Shown piece by piece: positions 1 to 8,917 of a stretch of 64,000 nucleotides of DNA (its first letter is position 1; each line of letters begins with the position of its first letter). The notes beneath the pieces are model-generated. The model was not told the origin of the DNA. It saw nothing but the letters and a program-made list of their open reading frames with translations, and ran no database searches. A program made the translations under genes and the position numbers. The stretch spans positions 60,041-124,040 of the forward strand of contig JAOADA010000005.1 of NCBI GenBank assembly GCA_026417555.1, written 5' to 3'. This DNA comes from Brevinematales bacterium (GTDB lineage: Bacteria > Spirochaetota > Brevinematia > Brevinematales > Thermospiraceae).

Positions 1-2
1 AG

Positions 3-230
3 GTGCAGGATATGGGAGGAAAATTTCAGGTCACAATTTTGCGGGATTGGTGCAAGGGGTGTGATCTCTGTGTGTCAGAATGTCCCGTCAAAATTCTTGT
101 GAAAGGGAGTCATCTCAACAGTCGAGGACTCCTCTATGTTGAGGTTACTGAGAGTTCTCTATGTACTGGGTGTCGGCGATGTGCGACAGTATGTCCTGAT
201 GTGGCTATTCGTATAGAGATGGAGGCATAG
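3..230 (+). CDS. korD: 2-oxoacid:ferredoxin oxidoreductase, delta (ferredoxin) subunit
   Basis: Small 2x[4Fe-4S] ferredoxin subunit that accepts electrons from a thiamine-dependent 2-oxoacid oxidoreductase. Counting from the GTG at 3, the two cluster motifs are CKGCDLCVSECP (residues 17-28) and CTGCRRCATVCP (54-65), the classical CxxCxxCxxxCP pattern. The start is uncertain: an ATG at 12 is also in frame but has almost no spacing to a Shine-Dalgarno sequence, and the gene begins at the window edge, so further residues could lie upstream. Its stop is directly followed by the alpha-subunit ATG at 232. The order delta-alpha-beta-gamma is typical of KorDABC/VorDABC complexes; the substrate (2-oxoglutarate or branched-chain 2-oxoacid) cannot be fixed from sequence alone. 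Confidence 0.9.
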   Translation: MQDMGGKFQVTILRDWCKGCDLCVSECPVKILVKGSHLNSRGLLYVEVTESSLCTGCRRCATVCPDVAIRIEMEA

Positions 231-231
231 G

Positions 232-1305
232 ATGGCACGAGTACTGATGAAGGGCAATGAGGCTATGGCAGAGGGGGCTATCAGGGCGGGATGTCGGTAT
301 TATTTTGGGTATCCGATCACCCCACAGAATGAGGTGCCAGCCTATTTCGCACGAAGAATGCCAGAGGTAGGGGGTGTCTTTGTCCAGGCGGAAAGTGAAA
401 CGGCTTCTATCAATATGGTATATGGGGCGGCCGCGGCGGGGGCTCGTGCCATGACAACGACGTCATCTCCTGGATATAGTTTGATGCAAGAAGGGGTTTC
501 GTATCTTGCTGGAGCAAGACTCCCTTGTGTTTTGGCAAATGTGCAGCGAGGGGGACCTGGACTTGGAAACATTGCGGCCTCTCAGGCGGATTATTTCCAG
601 GCGACGAAGGGCGGAGGACATGGGGATTATCATGTGTTGGTATTGGCTCCGGCTTCAGTGCAGGAGATGATGGATTTGACCATGCTTGCTTTTGATCTTG
701 CTGACCGTTATCGGGTGCCTGCTTTGATTCTTTCTGATGGCATCGTGGGGCAAATGGTTGAACCGGTGGAACTCCGGGATTTTGTGGTTCCTCAGGTGGA
801 AAAGCCTTGGGCATTAACAGGGGCTATGGGGAGATCTCCCAATGTGGTGCGTTCTCTCTGGTTGGATGATGAGGGGGTTCCACGCAATAACGAATGGCTT
901 CAGGATACCTATGAGACAATATGTTCTCAAGAGGTACGATACGAGGAATTTTTGACCCATGATGCTGAGTATCTTGTTGTGGCGTATGGAAGTACGGGGC
1001 GTATGGCAAAAGGAGCCATCCGTTTGGCTCGTCAACAGGGATGGCGGGTAGGACTGCTTCGTCCGATTACGTTGTGGCCTTTTCCTTATCAGATTCTTCA
1101 AACGCTTTCTGCCCAGGTAAAGGGTATTCTTGTCTGTGAGATGAGTGCAGGGCAAATGGTTGAGGATGTGGCTTTGGCGGTGAGAGGAGCGATCCCTGTT
1201 TATTTTGCTGGTGAGTTAGGGGGGAGGATGTTTACTGATAGCAAGATTTTTGATCGAATAGTCTCCATGATGAAGGGAGGGATGCAGGCATGGCAACCAA
1301 AATAG
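232..1305 (+). CDS. korA: 2-oxoacid:ferredoxin oxidoreductase, alpha subunit
   Basis: Alpha subunit (357 aa) of a ferredoxin-dependent 2-oxoacid oxidoreductase, which oxidatively decarboxylates a 2-oxoacid to the acyl-CoA in the cytoplasm. The pyrimidine-binding region has the family signature GYPITPQ at residues 26-32, followed by the conserved stretch with QAESETASI and [14 protein letters not shown]. It lies one base after the delta subunit and overlaps the beta gene by 16 bases, so the subunits are probably translationally coupled. Length and architecture resemble VorB/KorA enzymes annotated as 2-oxoglutarate or 3-methyl-2-oxobutanoate oxidoreductase; I keep the kor name as a family label, not as proof of substrate. 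Confidence 0.92.
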   Translation: MARVLMKGNEAMAEGAIRAGCRYYFGYPITPQNEVPAYFARRMPEVGGVFVQAESETASINMVYGAAAAGARAMTTTSSPGYSLMQEGVSYLAGARLPCVLANVQRGGPGLGNIAASQADYFQATKGGGHGDYHVLVLAPASVQEMMDLTMLAFDLADRYRVPALILSDGIVGQMVEPVELRDFVVPQVEKPWALTGAMGRSPNVVRSLWLDDEGVPRNNEWLQDTYETICSQEVRYEEFLTHDAEYLVVAYGSTGRMAKGAIRLARQQGWRVGLLRPITLWPFPYQILQTLSAQVKGILVCEMSAGQMVEDVALAVRGAIPVYFAGELGGRMFTDSKIFDRIVSMMKGGMQAWQPK

Positions 1306-2039
1306 TTTTTGATAAGCCGAAAAGCATGAAAGAGGTACCGATGCATTATTGTCCTGGCTGTGGGCATGGAGTAATTCATCGTCTGATATGTGAGGTTATT
1401 GATGAGTTGGGGATTCGTGAGAAAGCCATAGGAGTGGCTCCCGTTGGGTGTGCGGTTTTGGCATACGATTATTGGGATTTCGATGTGAGTGAAGCGGCCC
1501 ATGGACGGGCGGCGGCAGTGGCGACAGGTATCAAACGGGTATGGCCGGATCGGCTAGTAGTGTGTTATCAGGGAGATGGAGATCTCGCCTCTATTGGGAT
1601 GGGAGAGACCATTCATGCCGCTAACCGTGGTGAGAATATCACCGTTATCTTTGTAAATAATGCGAACTACGGTATGACAGGTGGACAGATGGCCCCTACA
1701 ACCCTTGTGGGCCAAAAAACCCCCACTACCCCCCAAGGGAGGGATCCGGCTACCATGGGATTTCCCTTACGGGTGGCGGAAATGTTGGCAGGGTTTCCTG
1801 CTGTGCGGTATGTCGTTCGTACAACCGTCGCAGATTTCAAGGGGATTATACAGACAAAAATGGCTATCAAGAAAGCCTTTGATCTTCAGATGAAGGGAGA
1901 AGGCTATACCTTTGTAGAGATTCTCTCCAATTGCAATACCAATTGGGAGATGTCTCCTGGAGAAGCCAACCGTTTTATTCTTGAGACGATGGTACAAACT
2001 TTTCCCCTGGGGACATTCAAAGATGAGAGGGTAGTATGA
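1290..2039 (+). CDS. korB: 2-oxoacid:ferredoxin oxidoreductase, beta (TPP-binding) subunit
   Basis: Beta subunit (249 aa) carrying the thiamine diphosphate site. CPGCGHG is at residues 21-27, the GDGD start of the TPP motif at 95-98, and the [10 protein letters not shown] end of the motif at 123-133, all diagnostic for this family. The reading frame begins inside the 3' end of the alpha gene, with a GGAGGG Shine-Dalgarno sequence a few bases before the ATG. The next gene starts within its last codons (ATGA overlap at 2036-2039), continuing the coupled operon. With the alpha subunit it forms the catalytic core that passes electrons to the KorD ferredoxin. Confidence 0.93.
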   Translation: MATKIVFDKPKSMKEVPMHYCPGCGHGVIHRLICEVIDELGIREKAIGVAPVGCAVLAYDYWDFDVSEAAHGRAAAVATGIKRVWPDRLVVCYQGDGDLASIGMGETIHAANRGENITVIFVNNANYGMTGGQMAPTTLVGQKTPTTPQGRDPATMGFPLRVAEMLAGFPAVRYVVRTTVADFKGIIQTKMAIKKAFDLQMKGEGYTFVEILSNCNTNWEMSPGEANRFILETMVQTFPLGTFKDERVV

Positions 2040-2566
2040 AAGAGCAAGTGATTATTTCTGGTTTTGGGGGTCAGGGGGTTCTTTCCGCAGGGTTTCTTCT
2101 TGCCGAGGCTTCGATGCATGCTGGTCTTGAGGTGACGTATTATCCCTCGTATGGGGCAGAGATGAGGGGTGGGGCTGCCAATTGTCATGTGGTGATTGCC
2201 GATAGTGATATTTATTCTCCGGTGATTTCTGTAGCGGACACCCTTATTGCCTTGAGTCAACAGGCTTTTGAGAGATTTGCTTCTCTTGTAAGGGCTGGTG
2301 GGACAATCCTTGCTGATAAAGGAGTGAAACATGGAGAGGGGGCAGCTCACGTGATTACACTTCCCTTTGAAGAGGTGACCCTTCATGAATTGGGGAATAT
2401 TCGAGTGCTCAATACGGTAATCCTTGGGGCCTATGCAGTCCTTCATCAGGGATGGCTCAAAAAACAGTGGCTGGAAGAGGCTATCACCCATAAATTTTCT
2501 TCGAAAGGGCAAAAGGTTGTTGATGTCAATCTGAAGGCTTTAGAAAGAGGATATACCCTTTTGTAG
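2036..2566 (+). CDS. korC: 2-oxoacid:ferredoxin oxidoreductase, gamma subunit
   Basis: Gamma subunit (176 aa) of the same complex. It opens with the glycine-rich motif GFGGQGV (residues 9-15) and continues with the [14 protein letters not shown] segment typical of the family's CoA-binding region. Its ATG overlaps the beta stop codon. After its stop at 2566 only 11 bases separate it from the BatD-like gene, so read-through into that gene is possible although the functions are unrelated. Confidence 0.92.
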   Translation: MKEQVIISGFGGQGVLSAGFLLAEASMHAGLEVTYYPSYGAEMRGGAANCHVVIADSDIYSPVISVADTLIALSQQAFERFASLVRAGGTILADKGVKHGEGAAHVITLPFEEVTLHELGNIRVLNTVILGAYAVLHQGWLKKQWLEEAITHKFSSKGQKVVDVNLKALERGYTLL

Positions 2567-2577
2567 AGGGAGGAGAT

Positions 2578-4200
2578 GTGTACAGATTCCTCTGGTTTGT
2601 ACTCTGTGTGGTTTCGGCATGGGCATTTGAGGTAACCCTTGATCCCCATGAGATTGGTCTTGATGAGGTGGCTACCCTTGTCATTTCGCATACAGAGGCA
2701 ATAGAGGTGTCGAATTTTCCTCAGGTAGAGGGTCTTCGCATCCAGTATGAAGGGGTTTCACAGTTTTCTTCGCTCGAGATTATCAATGGCAAAATGACAA
2801 GTACGCGAAGCTATCAGTATAGGTATGCTCTTTTCCCCCTTCGGGAAGGGAAATTCACCCTTCCCTCGTTTGAGGTGAGGGATAAAAAAAATCAAGTGTA
2901 TCGGACAGACCCGCTTGTTCTCAGGGTGGTAAAAAAGAGAAAACAAAAAGTGTCGTCTTCTCCTACGACAGAGTATGTTCTTCCGAGGATGTGGTATGAG
3001 CTTGTACCAGAGAGATCCTCTGCCTTTCAAAATGAAAGGGTGATTCTCACGGGTTATCTTGTGGCAGATCAAAAAGAAGCGCTTTTTTATCCTCTTCAGG
3101 AAGTACGGCCACTTGTGGCAGATAATTGTCTTCTCTACGATGGCACCTCGTTTCTTTCCTCGGGAGTGGAAAAGCGGGGAGGGTATTGGGCAAAGCCGGT
3201 CCATCAATGGGTGCTTTTTGGGATTGAACCGGGGCTTTTGGCTATAGCTCCCCCCCAGCTGATAGCAGTTTCTCCTATAGGGCAGGTAAGTATTCCTACG
3301 GAGAATATTGCTCTTGATATCAAACGTCAGGACCTCTTTCTCTATCGGGGAAGGTTGGAAGCCAAAGAAGATCCTTTGCCTTCTGTGGTGACCCAGGGTG
3401 AAAGTGTGGAGTATAGGATTGTCTTTCGGGGAAATGGAAATCTCAGCCTTTTTTCAGATATCTTCCATGGAGTTTCTCTCTCACATGTTTCTTTTGCTCC
3501 TGTGAAGGTGAGCCATGGACTGAGCAATTGGAAGAGGGAACCTGAATTTTTTCAGGAACTTTCCTACCAAATCACTTTTTTGGAGGAGGGGGTCTATGAG
3601 CTTCCTGAGAGGGAGTTGTCCTATCTCGATGAAAGGGGTGGGAAACGACGTCTTCTTTTGCCGCGAAAGCGTATCCAGGTAGTACCCAAAAAAACGTCTT
3701 ATGAGGGATTTTCTCCGTTAGTTTTGAAAACAAGACAAGAAATAACGTATGTGGGGGGGATGTGGTTTTTCTGGTTTTTGATGATAGGAGTGGTCATACT
3801 TCCGTGGGGATGGGTATGGTGGAAACGACATGAAAAGAGAATGGGTGAAGATAGGATCTATGCGGGTTTTGTACGCTCTGTGACGCAGATGGATTCGTAT
3901 TTTTCCTCGGTGAATGAGGCCATGTCGAAACAGCAAACAAAGAGATTTGCCCAGGAGCTCTATCGGGCCTTGTGGAATTTTCTCTGCGATAGGGAGAAGC
4001 TTTCTCGACATATGGACAGGAATTCCCTTGTTCAGGAGCTTCTCAAGAGAGGATTTAGTGAAGAAGAGATCAGAGAGATAGAGGGTATTTTTCGGACTCT
4101 GGAAGCCATGGCGTATGCTCCTGGGGTTTCCTCGGCTTCTTTGCATGAGGTGTATGAAAAAACCATGAGCATGCTTAGGGAACATTATCGCTTTTTGTGA
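2578..4200 (+). CDS. BatD-like membrane protein
   Basis: A 540-residue protein of the BatD (Bacteroides aerotolerance) type. It starts with GTG at 2578 behind a GAGGGAGGAG Shine-Dalgarno sequence; the ATG at 2576 is in another frame. A signal peptide covers about residues 1-16, followed by a long beta-rich periplasmic part containing the family-like sequence YRYALFPLREGKFTLP, a single membrane helix at about 392-413 and a charged cytoplasmic tail. BatD normally accompanies BatA/BatB von Willebrand-domain proteins and a MoxR ATPase; none is in this window, so the partners must lie elsewhere or be absent. Its last 16 bases overlap the end of the convergent U32 peptidase gene. Exact role unknown; envelope stress is the usual suggestion for the family. 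Confidence 0.75.
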   Translation: MYRFLWFVLCVVSAWAFEVTLDPHEIGLDEVATLVISHTEAIEVSNFPQVEGLRIQYEGVSQFSSLEIINGKMTSTRSYQYRYALFPLREGKFTLPSFEVRDKKNQVYRTDPLVLRVVKKRKQKVSSSPTTEYVLPRMWYELVPERSSAFQNERVILTGYLVADQKEALFYPLQEVRPLVADNCLLYDGTSFLSSGVEKRGGYWAKPVHQWVLFGIEPGLLAIAPPQLIAVSPIGQVSIPTENIALDIKRQDLFLYRGRLEAKEDPLPSVVTQGESVEYRIVFRGNGNLSLFSDIFHGVSLSHVSFAPVKVSHGLSNWKREPEFFQELSYQITFLEEGVYELPERELSYLDERGGKRRLLLPRKRIQVVPKKTSYEGFSPLVLKTRQEITYVGGMWFFWFLMIGVVILPWGWVWWKRHEKRMGEDRIYAGFVRSVTQMDSYFSSVNEAMSKQQTKRFAQELYRALWNFLCDREKLSRHMDRNSLVQELLKRGFSEEEIREIEGIFRTLEAMAYAPGVSSASLHEVYEKTMSMLREHYRFL

Positions 4201-6065
4201 GAGACGAGAATTACCTGCATCTCACAGTTGACACAATCAAACTCAAGCCGAAGAAGGGTGTACTGCGTACTGAGGTAAAAGGGCTCAAGGGGTCTTGTTG
4301 TGAGAGGAAATTCCAACGGATCATCGTGGTAGCGTGGGTGTTTTTCACAGAGGCCTAATTCTAGCTTGAGACAGGTTTTGGTCGTCATGACAGGTTTTTC
4401 TATGAGGGAGGCACCGCTTTCGGCCGCCTTTTGAGAGGGATGGATGCCGAAGTGCTTGTAGACTTCCAAGGCTTTGTGATTGAGAACGTTGAGACGGTAG
4501 TCAAGGAAAGGGGGAAGATACGGACAAGAGAGGGTCTCGGGGAGATGATGGGTTGAGAGACAACGTTGGTAATGAGAGAGCCGTGTCTGGTGTAGTTTTT
4601 CTATGAGATCTCTTCGCCATTGATTGAGATGACCTACAGGAAAAAAAAGAGGTACTTTCCACTGAATCTCAATGGAAGCCGCTCGGTAAGGGGTGTTGCC
4701 AAGCCGTGAGAGCTGTCTTCTCAGGGTTTCTTCAGCCTGAGAAGGGTTTTCGGCAAAAATCTTTTTGGAGAGAGGGATCTCAGAAGAGACGCTGATGCCT
4801 GTTGGGTCTGTTGCATAAAGACGGATCCCTTCTGGTATCTCTTCTACGCGAAGGGCGATAGGGATGGTTCTCTCGGGAGGATGGTTGCTGAGTGAGCGTG
4901 TAAAAACCTCATCATGATTTCGGTAGATATGATACCCCTTTCGAATAAAGCTTGCCACCTCAGGGAAGATTTTTCCCTCTTTTACGGTATTGATACGAGT
5001 CCCCTGGAGGGTTTTGCGTTTGTCAAAATAGCATATTCCATCACCTGGGGCGAGGGTATGTTCTCTATCAAGGAGAAAAAAACGGTGATTGGCAAAGGTA
5101 ACAATTCCAACATATTCTCCAATAGACTTTTGGGTGAAGAGAGAGAGAACACTATGGTCTTGTTTTTTTCTCCCATGAAGCCAGTAGGGGGTCATTCCAC
5201 GATTGAAGGATTTGGAAAGATGGGGAGTGAATGATCGGGAGATATCTCCCAGGGAAGCTCGTTCGTAGCCCTTTTTGGCGATAAGGGCATCCAACTTTTC
5301 TCGATATGCCGAAACGACGTTGGTGACGTAGGTGGGATCTTTTAGTCTTCCCTCTATTTTGAAGGAGGTGATTCCTGCTTCAATGAGATCCTCGAGGTTG
5401 TCGTGTAAGCAAAGATCCTTTGGGGAAAGCCAGTATCGAGGGTGCCCCAGAGGATTGTGGTAGCGGTCGAGAAGTTGGTAGGATAATCGACAGGGTTGAG
5501 CACATTCTCCCCTATTGCCACTTCTTCCCCCCAGGGCATAACTGAGGTAACACTGACCACTATAACTGATACAGATGGAACCGTGAACGAACGCCTCTAA
5601 TGCGACGGTTGTTGCCTGGCGGATAGCTCGGATCTCATCAAGGGAAAGAGAACGTTCCAAGATAATTCTCTCAAATCCCAGCTGTTCCAGGAAACGGGCT
5701 TTTTCTGGGGTGGTGATGTGACATTGGGTACTGGCAAAGAGCGGAAGAGGGGGAAGATCCATGGCGAGGATACCCATATCTTGGATGATGAGGGCATCAA
5801 TACCTCTTCTGTAAAGCTCGTGAATGAGTTTTTCCACCGTTTTGAGTTCTTCGTCAAAGAGGAGCGTGTTGAGAGTGATATAGACCCGAGCTGAAAAGGT
5901 GTGGGCATACTCAACACATTGCGAAATATCTTCAAGGGAATTATGTGCCTGGGAACGGGCACTAAAACCAGGCCCACCTATGTAGAGAGCATCGGCACCG
6001 GCATTGATGGCTGCCTTGGCTGTTTCAAGGTCTTTGGCTGGTGCAAGGAGTTCAAGCTTTTTCAT
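4185..6065 (-). CDS. U32 family peptidase / RlhA-like protein
   Basis: Member of the U32 'collagenase-like' family, 626 aa, opening with the typical LELLAPAKDLETAKAAINAGADALYIGG. The middle holds a cysteine-rich region (GQCYLSYALGGRSGNRGECA...CRLSY, about residues 170-200) that binds an iron-sulfur cluster in characterised relatives, and the C-terminal half matches the extra domain of the longer members. E. coli RlhA, of about the same length, hydroxylates a 23S rRNA cytidine, while other U32 proteins act in tRNA modification or ubiquinone synthesis; proteolysis is doubtful. Its ATG directly follows the stop of the small upstream gene, so it is the last gene of the dapB-guaB operon. RNA modification is my inference. 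Confidence 0.8.
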   Translation of the reverse strand: MKKLELLAPAKDLETAKAAINAGADALYIGGPGFSARSQAHNSLEDISQCVEYAHTFSARVYITLNTLLFDEELKTVEKLIHELYRRGIDALIIQDMGILAMDLPPLPLFASTQCHITTPEKARFLEQLGFERIILERSLSLDEIRAIRQATTVALEAFVHGSICISYSGQCYLSYALGGRSGNRGECAQPCRLSYQLLDRYHNPLGHPRYWLSPKDLCLHDNLEDLIEAGITSFKIEGRLKDPTYVTNVVSAYREKLDALIAKKGYERASLGDISRSFTPHLSKSFNRGMTPYWLHGRKKQDHSVLSLFTQKSIGEYVGIVTFANHRFFLLDREHTLAPGDGICYFDKRKTLQGTRINTVKEGKIFPEVASFIRKGYHIYRNHDEVFTRSLSNHPPERTIPIALRVEEIPEGIRLYATDPTGISVSSEIPLSKKIFAENPSQAEETLRRQLSRLGNTPYRAASIEIQWKVPLFFPVGHLNQWRRDLIEKLHQTRLSHYQRCLSTHHLPETLSCPYLPPFLDYRLNVLNHKALEVYKHFGIHPSQKAAESGASLIEKPVMTTKTCLKLELGLCEKHPRYHDDPLEFPLTTRPLEPFYLSTQYTLLRLEFDCVNCEMQVILVSHKKR

Positions 6066-6554
6066 CTATCGCTCCAGAATAGAGTATCCAAACCAGAGAA
6101 GAGCATGGAGAACGGGACGACGAACCGCAAGGCGTTTGTGAAGATAAGGAATGATCTGCCCGCGATTTCGAAGAATGTCTACCACATGCCGTTTTTTGTC
6201 TTGAACAAACCCGCACAGGATATCCTGGTTTTCTTCATGGAGACGCTTGTCTGGAAGGGGAGCACAGAGCCTTTCTTTGAGGTTTGCCCGTTGATGGACC
6301 TGAAGGATCTTGTATACATCGTCCACCATCTCCTTTGTCCTATCTGCCCCGAGGATAAAACTCTCAAAAAATCCTATATCACTTCCATCGGTGAGATACG
6401 CAAGAATAATGGCGTTTTCCAATACCTGTCGGAGAGGTAAAAGCATATGATGCCGGAGGGGTTTGGGCAACCAGAAAAACAAAAGAGCCACAATATCGTA
6501 AAAAAGAGCCCATATCCAGAAGGAAAAGGGTGTCTCAAAGAGGTTGTCACTCAT
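6066..6554 (-). CDS. Hypothetical protein in recQ operon
   Basis: I do not recognise this 162-residue protein. The start chosen is the ATG at 6554, which has a GGAGGA Shine-Dalgarno sequence and overlaps the recQ stop by 8 bases; the frame is open further upstream but only within recQ. A hydrophobic N-terminal segment (about residues 10-34, aromatic-rich, ending WLPKPLRHH) could be a membrane anchor or amphipathic helix; the remainder is helical and charged, with a basic C-terminus. Its stop codon touches the ATG of the U32 gene. The context says only that it is co-transcribed with recQ and a probable RNA-modifying enzyme. Confidence 0.6.
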   Translation of the reverse strand: MSDNLFETPFSFWIWALFYDIVALLFFWLPKPLRHHMLLPLRQVLENAIILAYLTDGSDIGFFESFILGADRTKEMVDDVYKILQVHQRANLKERLCAPLPDKRLHEENQDILCGFVQDKKRHVVDILRNRGQIIPYLHKRLAVRRPVLHALLWFGYSILER

Positions 6555-7935
6555 GAGTTCCTCCGGGATATATCCAGAGAGTGTCAGAAAGAAATCGAAG
6601 ACGGAGATGATGGTTGGAGATGTTGTGCCATAACCATCGAGAGAAAACAGACAAAGGTGTGCCTTGTTTTTTTCCATAGGAGGGATGGAGAATCCAGTTT
6701 CCTTTTCCCTGGAGGAGAGAGACCAATGTGAGAAAAGGGATACCGAAGCCCCGCCATCGTGTTTTTTTGCCAGCAAAATACGAAGCGAGAAAACGAAAAG
6801 AAAGCCCATCTCCTATCCATTGGAGCATATCTCGCCAGAGTTGGTTCTCAAACCACCGTCGTTGAAGAAGAAGAATGTTACCTCGGAAAAACGTGGAGAG
6901 CACGAAAAAGAAATCAAGAGAGTGTCTTTTCTTCCAATGTGCAAGGCGAGAGGGAGACACAAGCAGATAGGCATGAGCCCCCTTGCCGTCGCGACTGGCA
7001 CGCCCCACCTGTTGAAGATAATCCTCGATGGAGGCGGGAGGGTGGAGATGGACAATTGTCCGAATGTCAGCCTTGTCAATACCCATGCCAAAAGCAGAGG
7101 TAGCGATAATCCATGGGACCTCTCCTGAGAGAAAGCGTTTCAGAGTGGTGTCTCGTTGTGCCTTTTCAAGACCAGCGTGGTAGATTTCAATTGGGAAGTG
7201 TTTTTTGAGGAGAAACCCGAGATATTCACAGGTATATCGGGACTGCACATACACAATGCCACAAGGGCTTGTCGAGAGAAGGTGGAGCAAGAATGGAAAA
7301 AGATTTTCTCGAACATGAAGATGAAGAGAGATATCCTGGCGTAAAGGTGGCTCTTCAATGAGGACGGGGTGACGAAGCCCAAGATAGGTGAAGATGTCAC
7401 GTTTGACAGGGGGCGTGATGGTGGCACTGAGGGCAATACGCTGAATATGAGGATAACGGCTGAGGAATGCTTTGAGATGACGATAGGAAGGGCGAAATGT
7501 TTTTCCCCAGAGAGAGACACAGTGTGCTTCATCAATTACGACGGCTTTGAGAAGAACAGTGTCAAGGATATCAAGAAAGTTTTGGGATCGGACTCGCTCA
7601 GGAGTAATGTATAAAAAAGAAAGTTCTCTCAGGGAGCTGAGGATAGTGTTTTGTTCCTCTACGGATTTGAGACTACAGAGATAGTCTGCTGCGATACCTG
7701 CATTTTGGAGTTGGGTGACTTGATCCTGCATAAGGGCGATCAGTGGAGAGATCACAAGCGTGAGTCCAGGCCGTCCAAGTGATGGAAGTTGATAACACAA
7801 AGATTTGCCTCTGCCTGTAGGAAGAGAAATAAGAATATCTCTCCCTTTGTCCCAGGCCTCAAGGGCTTTTTCTTGAAACTCATAGAGTTGGGTGATTCCC
7901 TTTGCCTTGAGAAAGGCTTCTCTTTCTTTTGTGAT
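6547..7935 (-). CDS. recQ: RecQ-family ATP-dependent DNA helicase (non-canonical start)
   Basis: Superfamily 2 3'-5' DNA helicase for repair and recombination. Counting from 7935, motif I is SLPTGRGKS (residues 37-45), motif II DEAH at 135-138 followed by CVSLWG, motif III SAT, and motif VI QQVGRASRDG near 308-317. It ends soon after the helicase core, lacking recognisable zinc-binding and HRDC domains, like short RecS-type proteins (462 aa). The start is odd: the frame is open back to about 8007 but has no ATG, GTG or TTG upstream of motif I. A strong AAGAGGAG sits at 7942-7949 with an ATC codon 6 bases further on (7933-7935), giving a normal RecQ N-terminus. The first TTG (7800) would remove the Walker A lysine. 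A sequencing error is the alternative. Confidence 0.85.
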   Translation of the reverse strand: MTKEREAFLKAKGITQLYEFQEKALEAWDKGRDILISLPTGRGKSLCYQLPSLGRPGLTLVISPLIALMQDQVTQLQNAGIAADYLCSLKSVEEQNTILSSLRELSFLYITPERVRSQNFLDILDTVLLKAVVIDEAHCVSLWGKTFRPSYRHLKAFLSRYPHIQRIALSATITPPVKRDIFTYLGLRHPVLIEEPPLRQDISLHLHVRENLFPFLLHLLSTSPCGIVYVQSRYTCEYLGFLLKKHFPIEIYHAGLEKAQRDTTLKRFLSGEVPWIIATSAFGMGIDKADIRTIVHLHPPASIEDYLQQVGRASRDGKGAHAYLLVSPSRLAHWKKRHSLDFFFVLSTFFRGNILLLQRRWFENQLWRDMLQWIGDGLSFRFLASYFAGKKTRWRGFGIPFLTLVSLLQGKGNWILHPSYGKKQGTPLSVFSRWLWHNISNHHLRLRFLSDTLWIYPGGTHE

Positions 7936-7949
7936 AGGCGACTCCTCTT

Positions 7950-8885
7950 TTATAGAGTTAAGAGATGTTTGAAGGTAGGTTCCACAAGCTCCTGAAATCG
8001 ATGATCAAAGTGGGATTTCTCTGCTTTGCATTTGATGAAATATTCGCGATAGCTTTTCTGGGCGACGGTAAGCTCTCCTCGAATAAGAAGAGTGAAATAA
8101 TTTACCACTGAAAGAAAACGGCTAAGTTCACTGAGCTCTGGCCCTGTTTTTCCAGCAGGTTGGCCATTCCCATCAATGTACTCTTCGTGGTTTGCAATAG
8201 CCTCGATAACCTCATCTTCTATTTGATGCCGATTTTTCTCTGAAAGTATAAGCTGGGCTGAATCATGGGCATGATCATGCATCAATCGAAGTTGATCAGG
8301 GGAGAGAGAAGATCGTTTTGCCTCAACGAGTTGGACATTGTATTTGAGAAGTCCGACATCCAGAAGAAGGGCCCCCTGGATGATTTTGTGGACCTGGGAG
8401 GCATTAACCATTCCCTGGAGAGCTGCGATGGAATAACTGTGATAAAGGGCCAACGCAACGCCAGAGAAGAGAAGGGACTGTTCAAAAAGTTTTTTGGAGA
8501 AATTTTTCATTTGGGAAAGTTTCCACACCAAGTAATCCTCATCCATAATAGTGGCTTTGAGGTATTTGGCGATAAAATCCTTTTTTTGATGAGGGAGGCC
8601 TGCAATCACAGGATGGGTGTTGAGAAAAGATACTGCATAGGCCGCCCATTGAATACGTTTGTTTTCCTCAATGTAATGGAGAAAAGCCTCTTTGACTTGG
8701 ATCTTTTTTGTCTTGAGTTCAGGACATCGATCCTGAACGCGAAAGATATCTTTTTCCGTGAGCACTTTTTCTGTCCCCACGAGGGTATTGAGACGACTAT
8801 CGTAGATAGGCTCAATCAACAGATAACTTTTGCCATTTCTGATTTCTTTTAATAGCTCCTCTAAGGTGAAAAAATAGGTTGACAT
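7950..8885 (-). CDS. Degenerate HD-GYP-like protein
   Basis: A 311-residue protein whose C-terminal half resembles an HD-GYP cyclic-di-GMP phosphodiesterase domain but has lost key residues. Where the family has LLHDIGK, this protein has LLLDVGLLKY (no HD pair); the HP motif is replaced by HDHAHDSA; and HHExxDGxGYP appears as NHEEYIDGNGQPAG, without the GYP. Metal binding and catalysis are therefore unlikely; a sensory or scaffold role is possible. The N-terminal 100 residues are not recognisable. It sits between guaB (33-base gap) and recQ, and its stop codon immediately precedes the recQ Shine-Dalgarno sequence, implying coupled translation. Confidence 0.7.
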   Translation of the reverse strand: MSTYFFTLEELLKEIRNGKSYLLIEPIYDSRLNTLVGTEKVLTEKDIFRVQDRCPELKTKKIQVKEAFLHYIEENKRIQWAAYAVSFLNTHPVIAGLPHQKKDFIAKYLKATIMDEDYLVWKLSQMKNFSKKLFEQSLLFSGVALALYHSYSIAALQGMVNASQVHKIIQGALLLDVGLLKYNVQLVEAKRSSLSPDQLRLMHDHAHDSAQLILSEKNRHQIEDEVIEAIANHEEYIDGNGQPAGKTGPELSELSRFLSVVNYFTLLIRGELTVAQKSYREYFIKCKAEKSHFDHRFQELVEPTFKHLLTL

Positions 8886-8917
8886 ACTCTCCTCCGCACA
8901 TGCCCCCCTGTCTAGAG

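Noticed and set aside
410..1155. Minus-strand open frames inside the korA gene
   Set aside because: Overlap well-defined coding sequence and have no family features; they are shadows of the plus-strand gene.
6555..6809. Longer start for the small gene after recQ
   Set aside because: The added residues are recQ read in another frame; ATG 6554 has GGAGGA and a normal operon overlap.
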